Positions 16,920-25,698 of a DNA stretch of 64,000 bases are shown piece after piece. Origin of the DNA: Thalassobium sp. (GTDB lineage: Bacteria > Pseudomonadota > Gammaproteobacteria > Pseudomonadales > Oceanobacteraceae); assembly GCA_002733205.1 (NCBI GenBank), contig NVUW01000009.1:37018-101017 (forward strand). Direction: 5' to 3'. Position numbers and translations under genes: made by a program. How positions within the stretch are numbered: the first letter of the stretch is position 1; every line of letters starts with the position of its first letter. Below the pieces are notes generated by a model. The model made no database searches, was not told the DNA's origin, and saw only the letters and a program-made list of their open reading frames with translations.

Positions 16920-17765
16920 ATGAATCCATCGGTTTTGATCTTCGACTCCGGCGTCGGAGGACTCAGTATTCTCAGTGAAGTGCGGCAATTGTTACCGCAT
17001 CTGTCGCTGTATTATCTGATGGATAACGAAGCATTCCCTTATGGTCTGAAATCGGATGATGAACTCATCCCCCGGGTACTTCAGGTGTGCACCCGGGCGG
17101 TACAGCAGTTACAGCCGGATCTGTTGATCATCGCCTGCAATACGGCCAGCACGCTGACCCTGCCGCAACTGCGTGAACAACTGGATATACCGGTCGTAGG
17201 CGTTGTCCCGGCCATTAAAGTGGCCGCAACCCTTGCAACAAACCAGGCGGCGCTGAGCAACTCCACAACCGGCTGCCATATTGGTCTGCTGGCCACCCCG
17301 GCGACCATTAACCGTACTTACACCGATAACCTGATCCGCGATTTTGCCGGGCATTGCAGCGTGCGTCGCTTTGGCAGCAAAGAACTGGTGCAATGGGCTG
17401 AGGACTGGATCAGTAAACAGCGTCCGGCGGAATCTCTGTTTGATCATCTGGATGATTGGCTGCAACATCCGGAGCCATTAAGCCATGTCGTCCTTGGCTG
17501 CACCCACTTTCCGTTACTGAAATCGCAGTTGCAGCAGCTATGGCCAGCCATTGAATGGGTTGATTCCGGTAACGCCATCGCCCGCCGGGTCGCGGATCTG
17601 CTGCCACAAGTGGCAGCACCAGCACGGGAAGGCACGGCAACCGCCGTGGCCGACGGCGATTTGCAGTGCTTCTGGACGGATAAGCACAAGCAACCTGCCG
17701 GTGCCATCCGCTATCTCAGCGCGTTGGGATCGCTGAGCCGCTGTGCGGTTTTGCCAGAAAAGTAA
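16920..17765 (+). CDS. murI: Glutamate racemase
   Basis: A 281-residue enzyme that converts L-glutamate to D-glutamate for peptidoglycan. Both catalytic cysteines are visible, C73 in IACNTAS and C194 in GCTHFPLL, as is the N-terminal FDSGVGGLS with the active-site Asp and Ser. The motif HIGLLATPATINRTY is also typical. The start at 16920 fits the family. Its stop codon overlaps the left arm of the long palindrome that precedes folE, so the two genes are separated by regulatory DNA rather than by a terminator. Confidence 0.95.
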   Translation: MNPSVLIFDSGVGGLSILSEVRQLLPHLSLYYLMDNEAFPYGLKSDDELIPRVLQVCTRAVQQLQPDLLIIACNTASTLTLPQLREQLDIPVVGVVPAIKVAATLATNQAALSNSTTGCHIGLLATPATINRTYTDNLIRDFAGHCSVRRFGSKELVQWAEDWISKQRPAESLFDHLDDWLQHPEPLSHVVLGCTHFPLLKSQLQQLWPAIEWVDSGNAIARRVADLLPQVAAPAREGTATAVADGDLQCFWTDKHKQPAGAIRYLSALGSLSRCAVLPEK

Positions 17766-17819
17766 AACTTATACAAAAACCTGTTTGTATAAGTTTTAAA
17801 AAATTGAGTAAAATACTCA
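17764..17819 (+). promoter_or_regulatory. Palindromic promoter region of folE
   Basis: A perfect 14-bp inverted repeat (17764-17777 and 17784-17797, six-base spacer, core TTATACAAA/TTTGTATAA) is followed by a second perfect 6-bp repeat (17805-17810 and 17814-17819). A plausible promoter runs through both: -35 TTGTAT at 17785-17790 and -10 TAAAAT at 17809-17814, with an 18-base spacer. The first dyad covers the -35 element and the second covers the -10. This looks like an operator for a dimeric or tetrameric regulator. It is not a good terminator, because no T-run follows. Confidence 0.65.
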
Positions 17820-17846
17820 GGTATTTAAATTAACAACGGTATAGAC

Positions 17847-18398
17847 ATGTCAAATCTAGAATCCCTGTACCAACAGGTTCTGTCGGAACTGGGCGAAAAC
17901 GTTGAACGTGAAGGTCTGCTGGATACACCAAAGCGCGCAGCCAAAGCGATGCAATTTCTGACCAGCGGCTACACCACCGACCTGCATGAAGTGGTCAACA
18001 ATGCGGTTTTCACCAGTGATAACGATGAAATGGTCGTGGTTCAGGGCATCGAGTTTTACTCCCTGTGCGAGCATCACGTGCTGCCCTTTATCGGCCGTTG
18101 TCACATTGGCTATCTGCCGGATGGCAAAGTACTGGGTCTGTCCAAATTTGCCCGCATCGTTGACATGTTCGGCCGCCGTCTGCAGATTCAGGAAAACATG
18201 ACGAAGCAGATTGCTGAAGCCGTACAGGAAGTCACTGGCTGCCGTGGTGTCGGTGTTATCGTTGAAGCACAGCACATGTGCATGATGATGCGCGGCGTGC
18301 AGAAACAAAATTCCATGATGCGCACATCGGTCATGAAAGGTGATTTCCGTTCTAACGCCGCCACACGCGACGAATTTATGCGCTTGATTGGCCTCTGA
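17847..18398 (+). CDS. folE: GTP cyclohydrolase I
   Basis: A 183-residue zinc enzyme that turns GTP into dihydroneopterin triphosphate, the first step of folate and pterin synthesis. Zinc ligands are seen in [11 protein letters not shown] (C74, H77) and QHMCMMMRG (C145). Other conserved parts are [14 protein letters not shown] and [21 protein letters not shown] in two blocks. The length is typical. The promoter carries two palindromes, suggesting dedicated regulation. In some pseudomonads a folE copy belongs to a light- or stress-induced regulon, which may be relevant, but no such regulator is in this window. Confidence 0.95.
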   Translation: MSNLESLYQQVLSELGENVEREGLLDTPKRAAKAMQFLTSGYTTDLHEVVNNAVFTSDNDEMVVVQGIEFYSLCEHHVLPFIGRCHIGYLPDGKVLGLSKFARIVDMFGRRLQIQENMTKQIAEAVQEVTGCRGVGVIVEAQHMCMMMRGVQKQNSMMRTSVMKGDFRSNAATRDEFMRLIGL

Positions 18399-18439
18399 TA
18401 ATCCCGTTTACTCGGACAATTATCGGTTAAGGGGGCGTC

Positions 18440-19837
18440 ATGCCAGAGCAAGCGTGGTGGATATGGCCGCTGCTGCTGTATACCTTCGGCATACTGGCAG
18501 CGGTTGATGCACTTTGGCAGGGGCGCACCGCGCAAGGCACCATTGCCTGGGTTCTCGGCCTGTTGCTGATGCCCGTCATTACCCTGCCACTCTATGCTTT
18601 CTTCGGCAGCAGGCGCTTTCATGGCTACCTGCGCGCCCGACGTCACGGCGACCACAGCCTCAGTTTTATTGCCGACCAGGTACAGAACGGACTGGAACCT
18701 TTCGCGCTTGATCCCGGTACGCTGACTCAGCCTCTCTACCCTCTCTTTCGCTTGCCGCAGATTGGTGGCAATCAATGCCGCCTGCTGACCGATGGTGAAA
18801 GCACCTTTACCACGATGTTCCAGCGTATCGCGGCTGCGCAACGCTATGTTTGTGTGCAATTCTATATTTTGCGTGACGACGACACCGGCCAGAAGCTGGC
18901 CGATTTACTCTGTGAACGCGCCCGCGCCGGCGTTGCCACCTACCTGCTGTACGATGAAATCGGCAGTCGTGGTTTAGGCCGCCGCTTTCTGAAACCGCTG
19001 CGCGACGCCGGCGTTCGGGTATCGCGTTTTAATCCTCTGCAACTGCGTAACCGTACCCAGCTCAATTTCCGTAATCACCGTAAACTGGTGATTTGCGATG
19101 GCGAGTACACCTACGTCGGCGGCTACAACGTTGGCAATGAGTATCTTGGCAATCCACAGGACAACAGTGTCTGGCGCGATACTCATGTCGAAATTCACGG
19201 CCCGGCGACACTCAGTTTTCAATTGTCATTTACCGAAGACTGGCACTGGGCAACCCAATACCTGCCGAGCATCGAATGGCTCGGATGCCCCGCCCAAGGT
19301 GACAGTAATGTGATGTGCATCGCCTCCGGGCCTGCCGATGAAACCGAAAGCGCCAGTCTGTATTTTACGCATCTGATTCACAGTGCCAAAAAACGCTGCT
19401 GGCTGGTCAGCCCGTATTTTGTTCCCGATCAGAATCTGGTCAGCGCACTGCAGCTGGCTGGCCTGCGCGGTATTGATATCCGCATTCTGGTGCCGGAAAA
19501 AAGTGACAGCTGGCTGGTACAACAAGCCATGCGTGGCTACATCGATTTACTGAGCCACTGCAATGTGCGCTTTTACACGTACAAAAAAGGATTTTTGCAT
19601 CAGAAGGTTCTGCTGATTGATGATGAATGGTCGAGCATTGGCAGCGCCAACCTCGACAATCGCTCACTGCGGATTAATTTTGAAATCGGCGCTCTGATTC
19701 AAAGCCGCCATTTTGCCGCTGACGTTGAAGCCATGCTGCTGACCGATTTCAACCATTCAGAACCGACTACCATCAGCCAGCACTGGTGGCCTGTATTGCT
19801 GGCCAAGACAACCCGCCTGTTGGCACCTTTGCTGTAA
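18440..19837 (+). CDS. cls: Cardiolipin synthase
   Basis: A 465-residue phospholipase-D-superfamily enzyme that joins two phosphatidylglycerol molecules to make cardiolipin at the inner membrane. Two N-terminal membrane helices span about residues 5-25 and 35-57. Both HKD motifs are complete: FRNHRKLVICDGEYTYVGG near residue 212 and FLHQKVLLIDDEWSSIGSAN near residue 390. The short basic linker GSRRFHGYLRARRHG follows the helices. It begins 41 bases after folE with a GTTAAGGGGG-type ribosome site, and may be read from the folE promoter. Confidence 0.93.
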   Translation: MPEQAWWIWPLLLYTFGILAAVDALWQGRTAQGTIAWVLGLLLMPVITLPLYAFFGSRRFHGYLRARRHGDHSLSFIADQVQNGLEPFALDPGTLTQPLYPLFRLPQIGGNQCRLLTDGESTFTTMFQRIAAAQRYVCVQFYILRDDDTGQKLADLLCERARAGVATYLLYDEIGSRGLGRRFLKPLRDAGVRVSRFNPLQLRNRTQLNFRNHRKLVICDGEYTYVGGYNVGNEYLGNPQDNSVWRDTHVEIHGPATLSFQLSFTEDWHWATQYLPSIEWLGCPAQGDSNVMCIASGPADETESASLYFTHLIHSAKKRCWLVSPYFVPDQNLVSALQLAGLRGIDIRILVPEKSDSWLVQQAMRGYIDLLSHCNVRFYTYKKGFLHQKVLLIDDEWSSIGSANLDNRSLRINFEIGALIQSRHFAADVEAMLLTDFNHSEPTTISQHWWPVLLAKTTRLLAPLL

Positions 19838-19949
19838 GCCCGCAGCAAGGCCTGAGCATAATTTGATGAATTAATTATGACAGTCATTGCCGATACCAGC
19901 TCAGGGGCATAGAGTGAACGAATAACAATAAGAAACCAGAGGGATCGCC

Positions 19950-20603
19950 ATGGTTAATCTGTTATTCCGCAAAGCACTCAAACACCCGTTCACATCGGTT
20001 CTGCAACCCATTCTGCTTACCAGCATGCTCGCCCTTGGCGCCACCAGCCACGCCCGCACCATCGAAGGATTTGAATTTCCGGAAATCCTGCCGCAATCCA
20101 CCGATCACCCGGAACTGCAATTAAACGGTGCCTCTGTCCGCACCCTGTATTATCTGGTCGATACCTACGTTGGCCTGCTGTATGTTGAACAGCCCTCTGC
20201 AAATCCCGACCAACTCATCGAGCAGGAAAGCTACAAACGTATCGTTTACCACATTCTGGTCAACCGCGTGAGCGGTCGCCGTATCGCAACAGCCATGTAC
20301 GATGCGCTGCAACTGAACATTTCAACCGATGAAGCAGCGAAAATGGATGAACGGCTGGATAAGCTGGTCAAAATGTTTGACGGAAAGCTGGTACGCGGCG
20401 ATGCCGGCTATGTTGATTACGTGCCCGGTGTAGGTTCACGCGTGGTCATTAACGACGAAGTTAAAGGTATTTTGCCCGGCAAAGATCTGTATGACGCATT
20501 ATTGAAAATATGGATTGGCGAGTATCCGGTGTCTCATCGCTTTAAAAATGAAATTCTGGGCCTGAACAAAGACGACCAACATGAGCACATTGCGGCTGAA
20601 TGA
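19950..20603 (+). CDS. Chalcone isomerase-like family protein, exported
   Basis: A 217-residue protein with a signal peptide (hydrophobic LQPILLTSMLALGATSHA) and a chalcone-isomerase-like fold. Recognisable are TIEGFEFPEILP at the mature start, LNGASVRTLYYLVDTYVGLLYV, and VDYVPGVGSRVVINDEVKG. Bacterial members are not expected to make flavonoids; some bind fatty acids, but for this clade no function is established. Its promoter region at 19850-19950 is AT-rich. A symmetric terminator follows at 20662. Confidence 0.8.
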   Translation: MVNLLFRKALKHPFTSVLQPILLTSMLALGATSHARTIEGFEFPEILPQSTDHPELQLNGASVRTLYYLVDTYVGLLYVEQPSANPDQLIEQESYKRIVYHILVNRVSGRRIATAMYDALQLNISTDEAAKMDERLDKLVKMFDGKLVRGDAGYVDYVPGVGSRVVINDEVKGILPGKDLYDALLKIWIGEYPVSHRFKNEILGLNKDDQHEHIAAE

Positions 20604-20661
20604 TTACGGCCCAGACTGTGTTATTGCACGCCACACTGCTTGCCTTTAGCCCAACCGATAC

Positions 20662-20691
20662 AAAAAAAGCCACGCATGCGTGGCTTTTTTT
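20662..20691. terminator. Bidirectional intrinsic terminator
   Basis: A fully symmetric 30-base palindrome with A7 on the left, core GCCACGCATGCGTGGC and T7 on the right. It ends the chalcone-isomerase-like gene on the plus strand and ompW on the minus strand. Confidence 0.95.
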
Positions 20692-20706
20692 ACACCAGTT
20701 CTTTGA

Positions 20707-21294
20707 TCAGAACTTCATACCAGCGCCGACCATAAATACCAGCGGATCGATTTCAATATCAATACCGGTATCATTCAGCTCAGAATCGATGTCCATTTTC
20801 CACACAGCAACGTTAGCCAACATACTATCGTCGATGTTGTAATTCAGACCCGCTGAGTAAGCCAAACCCCAGCTCTTTTTCAGATGCGCTGCTGCGCCAT
20901 CTTCATCAAAGAAGAACGTATGGTTCACGCCCAGACCCACATAAGGCTGCAGTTTGGATGCAGGATCCATCAGATAGTACTGAGCAGACACTGTAGGTGG
21001 CAAGTGCTTGGTAGAAGCGATTTTATTACCGTTCAGCGTAACGTCGTGTTTGAACGGAGTAGCCGCCAGCACTTCAACACCAATCTGAGGAGCCACCATA
21101 TAAGTCAGGGTCAGGCCCAATTGAGTGTCATCGCTGATTTGAGCCTTGGCACCACCACCGAGGTCAATATTGTCTTCCTTCGGATTCACATTAACGATAC
21201 CCGCCTTAACAATAATATCGCCGGCTTCATAAGCCAGTGCTGGCATTGCCGAAACCGCGACTGCGCTTGCTAACAAAGTTTTCAACAGTTTCAT
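20707..21294 (-). CDS. ompW: Outer membrane protein OmpW
   Basis: A 195-residue eight-stranded outer-membrane barrel. The start at 21294 gives a normal signal peptide (MKLLKTLLASAVAVSAMPALA) and has GAGGAA upstream. OmpW features are GDIIVKAGIVNVNPKED at the mature start, TLTYMVAPQIGVEVLAATPF, HLPPTVSAQYYLMDP and a terminal phenylalanine in VGAGMKF, as needed for barrel assembly. OmpW forms a narrow hydrophobic channel. An exact FNR box sits 63-76 bases upstream with a matching -10, so it is probably induced by low oxygen, as in E. coli. Confidence 0.95.
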   Translation of the reverse strand: MKLLKTLLASAVAVSAMPALAYEAGDIIVKAGIVNVNPKEDNIDLGGGAKAQISDDTQLGLTLTYMVAPQIGVEVLAATPFKHDVTLNGNKIASTKHLPPTVSAQYYLMDPASKLQPYVGLGVNHTFFFDEDGAAAHLKKSWGLAYSAGLNYNIDDSMLANVAVWKMDIDSELNDTGIDIEIDPLVFMVGAGMKF

Positions 21295-21329
21295 TCTGTG
21301 TTCCTCATCTATGCTCAAAAGATGGACTC

Positions 21330-21370
21330 AGATTAACGGTTAATACCGGGTGCAGTTTGATGCAAATCAA
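21330..21370 (-). promoter_or_regulatory. FNR-type promoter of ompW
   Basis: Bases 21357-21370 read TTGATGCAAATCAA, an exact match to the FNR consensus TTGAT-N4-ATCAA. On the minus strand a -10-like TAATCT lies at 21335-21330. If the box is centred at -41.5, transcription would begin near 21322, about 28 bases before the ompW start, the classical class II activator geometry. Confidence 0.75.
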
Positions 21371-21587
21371 GAAATAAAAATGCCCGTGTTTATACCCGGA
21401 TATAAGTTGTGACAGGTCAACTTACGACGATATTAGCCGTTGTCCATTCCACTTCTGGCATGAGTATTTCATTGTCTTATCGGCATAAGCCCGCCAGAAT
21501 GAATCACACCGGTCTAATATGAACCCATACAGAGCGGCAATAACCCGGTGTATACCCAAATCCGACAACTGACTGTGAAGCACTGAT

Positions 21588-23426
21588 GTGAATACCCCAG
21601 CCAGCTACAAAAACTACGCATCCATTGGCCGACGGCTGTTATCGTACCTGCTGGCATTCAGCTTTGTGACCACGCTGGCTGCCTTTCTCTACATCCTGAT
21701 GTCCGATTATCAACGCGGCATGAGCAGCTACGACAAAAACCTGCGCCAGATCCAGACCAGCTATCAGCAAAGCATCAGTTACAGCCTGTGGAACTTTGAT
21801 GCGCGCCAGATTGAGTCACAACTGAACGGTATTCTTAACTTTCCGGGCGTGGTGTATGTCTACATCGAAAACCGCGGCAACGTGCTGCACAGCGCCGGGG
21901 ATGTGTACAGCCAATCCGATCAGAGCTACTCGTTCGCTCTCGACTACCAGAGTGCTGGCCAGCCCTACCATCTTGGCAACCTGCACCTGAACATTAATTA
22001 CACCGGCCTTTACGACGAGCTCAAACACAAAACCGTCAATATCCTGCTGACACAGTTCGTCAAGACCTTTTCCGTCTCCATATTCGTCCTGTTTATTGTC
22101 CACCAGGTAATTACCCGACGTCTCAGCAAAATGGCCGAATGGGCCAGCCAGTTCAACCTGAGCAAACTGGATCACCCATTGGTACTGAACGATGCTCAAC
22201 ATCAGCGTGATGAACTGAGCATGGTCGCCGACGCCATTAACCGTATGCGCGAAACCCTGCAACAGGATGTTGACGAGCGCGAACGCTCACGTATGCAGCT
22301 GGAAAGCACCAAAGAACAACTCAGCATGGCAATTAACAACGCAGCCATTGGTTTTTGTCGTTATCTGCCGGATGACGATACGTTTGAATGCAACAATCAC
22401 TTCGCCAACCAATTAGCCAGCACTGAGCTGGAGCTGGAAAGCATGAAACACCCGATGGACCGCCTGATGGATATGATCAGCGGCCCTCACGGAGTAGAGC
22501 AAAGAGAACGTATTAATAAACTGCTGCAGGGACGTATAGCCCGTATTCACGATGAGTTTTGCCTGTACAACTTCCGCAAGGAAGAATGTTATTTCGACAT
22601 CACGCTGCAGATTATCCGCTACGATGAAAACCGCCCCCAGCAAATTTTAATCTGCGTTGTTGACCGCACCAAAGAGCAGATTGCCCGCCGCCACGCTCAG
22701 GAACTGACCATATCACTGGAAAATAAAGTGACCCAGCGCACTGAAGAACTGTACAACGAACAACTGCGCACCAAGGCCACCGTACAGAAACTGGAATACG
22801 AACTGGATCAACTGAATACCAATGAACGCCAGCAACAACAGAAAAAAATCAACCACCTGCTGCTCAATCAACTGGAACACCTGGCCGAACACATACGCCA
22901 ACCGGATATGATGCCGGGCATCCAGGTTTTTCTGCAGTATCTGCGCATCACCACCCATGATGAACGCACCAGCATCAACCTGACCCACTGCATTGAAGAA
23001 TGGCTCAACCAAACGCCGGCTCTGCAGAACATCAAGGTGAATCCGCAATTACCTTTTTCATTGATTATTGAAGAAAACCCTCTTCTGATCCGCTTCCTGC
23101 TTGACTACCTCGTTCTGAAGGAACCGCTACTGAGCCAGTGCTCCCAGCTCGACCTGCAACTGCGCCTGGTAAATAACATGGTAATGACGACCATTGATTT
23201 CCATCTCGACTCTCCGCTGAATCCCGCGATCAATGAAACGTTAAATGAAACGTTAAATGAAACGTTAAACGACGCGAAGAACGGCCGGCTAAGCCAGCCC
23301 GACAGTGAATTTTACGATTTATGTGATCATATTATTTCACTGCGTTTTGACGGTAAGCTGGAACGGCTGCTGACTGAGCCAGAGACACTCCGGCTGGAGT
23401 TCAGTCTGGATATGGCGCGCCTGTAA
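21588..23426 (+). CDS. Membrane sensor protein with HAMP and PAS-like regions, no recognisable kinase domain
   Basis: A 612-residue protein beginning at a GTG. It has a membrane helix at about 17-38, a periplasmic sensor domain of about 125 residues (starting SDYQRGMSSYDKNL), a second helix near 165-185 (FVKTFSVSIFVLFIVHQ), a HAMP-like segment (VITRRLSKMAEWASQF), a PAS-like domain (AINNAAIGFCRYLP to LICVVDRTKEQIA) and long coiled coils (SLENKVTQRTEELYNEQL). The last 170 residues are where a histidine kinase would have its phosphoacceptor and ATPase domains, but I see neither an H-box nor N/G boxes. It may be a kinase-dead or highly diverged sensor. A 12-base tandem repeat encodes NETL three times. 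Confidence 0.75.
   Translation: MNTPASYKNYASIGRRLLSYLLAFSFVTTLAAFLYILMSDYQRGMSSYDKNLRQIQTSYQQSISYSLWNFDARQIESQLNGILNFPGVVYVYIENRGNVLHSAGDVYSQSDQSYSFALDYQSAGQPYHLGNLHLNINYTGLYDELKHKTVNILLTQFVKTFSVSIFVLFIVHQVITRRLSKMAEWASQFNLSKLDHPLVLNDAQHQRDELSMVADAINRMRETLQQDVDERERSRMQLESTKEQLSMAINNAAIGFCRYLPDDDTFECNNHFANQLASTELELESMKHPMDRLMDMISGPHGVEQRERINKLLQGRIARIHDEFCLYNFRKEECYFDITLQIIRYDENRPQQILICVVDRTKEQIARRHAQELTISLENKVTQRTEELYNEQLRTKATVQKLEYELDQLNTNERQQQQKKINHLLLNQLEHLAEHIRQPDMMPGIQVFLQYLRITTHDERTSINLTHCIEEWLNQTPALQNIKVNPQLPFSLIIEENPLLIRFLLDYLVLKEPLLSQCSQLDLQLRLVNNMVMTTIDFHLDSPLNPAINETLNETLNETLNDAKNGRLSQPDSEFYDLCDHIISLRFDGKLERLLTEPETLRLEFSLDMARL
23232..23267 (+). repeat. In-frame 12-bp tandem repeat (NETL x3)
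   Basis: Three perfect copies of AATGAAACGTTA lie head to tail inside the sensor gene, adding four residues per copy (Asn-Glu-Thr-Leu). The unit is a multiple of three, so copy-number change would keep the frame. Confidence 0.9.
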
Positions 23427-23467
23427 GCAATGCCCTGTTTCACCGCAACCCTCAATAACAACCCATA

Positions 23468-23494
23468 AAAAAGCCCGGCATCGCCGGGCTTTTT
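23468..23494. terminator. Bidirectional intrinsic terminator
   Basis: A perfect 12-bp stem (23468-23479 with 23483-23494) with GCCCGGC core, three-base loop and A5/T5 ends. It is shared by the sensor gene and the convergent acyl-CoA dehydrogenase gene. Confidence 0.95.
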
Positions 23495-23509
23495 AGTGCT
23501 TCCTAAATA

Positions 23510-25315
23510 TCAGAAAGCGAAGTGCTCTTCTTTCATCTGCATCAGCGTTTTAGGATCCTTAAGCATCATTTTAGCATGACCTTTCGCGCGCGGCAGCAGG
23601 CGGTCAAAGTAAAACTCTGCGGTATGAATTTTCGCCTGATAGAAATCACGGTCACCTTTGCCGGATTTCATGCCGGTGTAAGCTTTATCCGCCATCTGTG
23701 CCCAGAAAAAAGCCATCATGACGTAACCGGAGAACATCAGATAATCAACGGAAGCCGCACCCACCATATCGCGGTTTTTAGAAGCCTTGTAGGCCACGCG
23801 GAATGTGTTAATGCGCCACTGCAGCATGTAACGCTTCAGCTGCTTGATCAGCGGTTTCATTTCTGCACGGTTTTCATGGGTTTTAATAAAGGCCGTTACT
23901 TCAGCACGGAATTCATTAAACGATTTCAGTTTGCCCAACAGAATTTTACGCCCCAGCAGATCCAGTGCCTGCACGCCGGTAGTGCCCTCATACAGCTTGG
24001 CAATCTGCGTATCACGGACAATCTGTTCCATGCCCCATTCTTTGATAAATCCATGCCCCCCGTAAACCTGTACGCCGTGATTGGCCGCTTCGTAGCCCAG
24101 CTCAGTCAGGAAGGCTTTCAGAACAGGCGTCAGGAAACCCAGTTTATCGTCAAACTGGTCATAGCCTTTTTTATCACCACGGTCGTGGGCCGCCATCATA
24201 AAGTCAGCCAGACGGGCCGCATGATAGAGCATCGCCCGGCCACCTTCAGCAATGGCCTTCTGAGTCAGCAACATACGACGCACATCGGGATGCACAATCA
24301 GCGAGTCAGCCACTTTATCCGGATGCTTAGTACCGCTCAGTGAGCGCATGGAACGGCGGTCTTTGGCATAAGGCAACGCGCCCTGGAACGATAATTCGGC
24401 AGCACCAACCCCCTGAATCGAGGTACCAATGCGGGCGGTGTTCATAAAGGTAAACATGCACATCAGGCCTTTATGCTCTGGCCCAATCAGGAAACCTTTC
24501 GCGGCATCAAAGTTCATCACACAGGTAGATGAGCCATGAATACCCATTTTCTCTTCGATAGAGCCACAGACCACCGGATTGCGGTCACCCAGCGAGCCGT
24601 CGGCATTGACGTGGAATTTAGGCACAATGAACAGCGAAATACCTTTCGTACCTTCCGGTGCATTCGGCAGACGTGCCAGAACAATGTGAACAATCTGTTC
24701 GGTCAGATCATGTTCACCGGAAGAGATAAAAATCTTGGTGCCGGTCAGGTTGTAACTGCCATCACCATTGGGTTCGGCCTTGGTTTTAACCTGCCCCAGA
24801 TCTGTACCGCACTGTGGTTCAGTCAGACACATCGTGCCGGCCCAGCGGCCTTCGGTCATCGGCAGCAGAAAGGTTTGCTTCTGCTCTTCCGTACCGTGCA
24901 TATAAATGGTGTTCATCGCCCCCAGAGAAAGCCCCGGATACATTCCCCACACCCAGTTAGCCGTGCCGATCATTTCAGATTTGATCACACCCAGCGACAG
25001 CGGCAGACCCTGCCCACCGTAAGCAACCGGTGCCGACATGCCCTGCCAGCCGCCTTCCACGTACTGACCATACGCTTCTTTAAAGCCTTTCGGTGTGGTG
25101 ACTTCGCCATCTTTCCACACACAACCGTCGTCGCCGCTCTGATACAGCGGGGACACCACCTCTTCACTGAAGCGTGCCGCTTCGGTCAGAATGGCATCAA
25201 CCATTTCCGGTGTGGCTTCGTCGCCACCGGGAATGGTTTTGTAGTGAGACTGAAAATCGAATACATCGTTAATCAGAAACTGAATATCTTTAAGTGGAGC
25301 CTTGTACTGAATCAT
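23510..25315 (-). CDS. Acyl-CoA dehydrogenase, long form with C-terminal extension
   Basis: A 601-residue FAD enzyme for the first step of fatty-acid beta-oxidation. The ATG at 25315 has GAGGA upstream; a GTG two codons earlier is less likely. Core motifs are MCLTEPQCGTDLGQVKT and GTKIFISSGEHDL of the FAD/substrate site, VYGGHGFIKEWGMEQIVRD and the catalytic glutamate in KLYEGTTGVQALDLLGRK. The last 130 residues are the extra C-terminal domain (ending RAKGHAKMMLKDPKTLMQM) typical of the 600-residue bacterial group, which differs from the 815-residue E. coli FadE. It precedes fadD on the same strand, separated by the repeat array. Confidence 0.93.
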   Translation of the reverse strand: MIQYKAPLKDIQFLINDVFDFQSHYKTIPGGDEATPEMVDAILTEAARFSEEVVSPLYQSGDDGCVWKDGEVTTPKGFKEAYGQYVEGGWQGMSAPVAYGGQGLPLSLGVIKSEMIGTANWVWGMYPGLSLGAMNTIYMHGTEEQKQTFLLPMTEGRWAGTMCLTEPQCGTDLGQVKTKAEPNGDGSYNLTGTKIFISSGEHDLTEQIVHIVLARLPNAPEGTKGISLFIVPKFHVNADGSLGDRNPVVCGSIEEKMGIHGSSTCVMNFDAAKGFLIGPEHKGLMCMFTFMNTARIGTSIQGVGAAELSFQGALPYAKDRRSMRSLSGTKHPDKVADSLIVHPDVRRMLLTQKAIAEGGRAMLYHAARLADFMMAAHDRGDKKGYDQFDDKLGFLTPVLKAFLTELGYEAANHGVQVYGGHGFIKEWGMEQIVRDTQIAKLYEGTTGVQALDLLGRKILLGKLKSFNEFRAEVTAFIKTHENRAEMKPLIKQLKRYMLQWRINTFRVAYKASKNRDMVGAASVDYLMFSGYVMMAFFWAQMADKAYTGMKSGKGDRDFYQAKIHTAEFYFDRLLPRAKGHAKMMLKDPKTLMQMKEEHFAF

Positions 25316-25453
25316 TTGCACATCCTCAGAATAACGCGGAACTCAGGGCAACAATGGACTGCCCGCTAACGGGTAAAAATGTGCGGCGATTTTGGCAACA
25401 GCCAGCCCCAGCGCCATTGGCTACACGGCCGCGCCTGTCCGTCACTTGGGTAA

Positions 25454-25698
25454 CTGCCATGGACGGCAGACATAGCATCAACGCCGGGAGCGTTGATCAA
25501 CATTGCACAGCAATGGCCCGCAGGGTGGCTGCCATGGATGGCAGACATAGCATCAACGCCGGGAGCGTTGATCAACATTGCACAGTAATGGCCCTCAGGG
25601 TGGCTGCCATGGATGACAGACATAGCATCAACGCCGGGAGCGTTGATCAACATTGCACAGCAATGGCCCGCAGGGTGGCTGCCATGGATGGCAGACAT
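25454..25698. repeat. 75-bp tandem repeat array made of hairpins (3.3 copies)
   Basis: Three complete units start at 25454, 25529 and 25604, and a 20-base partial fourth starts at 25679. Units differ at only a few positions. Each unit contains three stems: CTGCCAT-GG-ATGGCAG (perfect in units 2 and 4), ATCAACGC-CGGGA-GCGTTGAT (8 bp, perfect in all three full units) and CATTGC-ACA-GCAATG (one G:T in unit 2). Because 75 is divisible by three, frames stay open on both strands and give 25-residue peptide repeats, but no ribosome site or protein-like composition supports a gene. It lies between fadD and the acyl-CoA dehydrogenase and runs directly into a terminator. Confidence 0.95.

Noticed and set aside
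17764..17797. Terminator of murI
   Set aside because: The stem is A/T-rich, no T-run follows it, and it coincides with a promoter-like -35; an operator is the better reading.
23522..24343. 273-codon frame antisense to the acyl-CoA dehydrogenase
   Set aside because: Shadow frame rich in histidine, cysteine and glutamine, as expected from reverse reading of a coding strand.
25454..25698. CRISPR array
   Set aside because: The 75-bp units are contiguous with no unique spacers and no cas genes are nearby.
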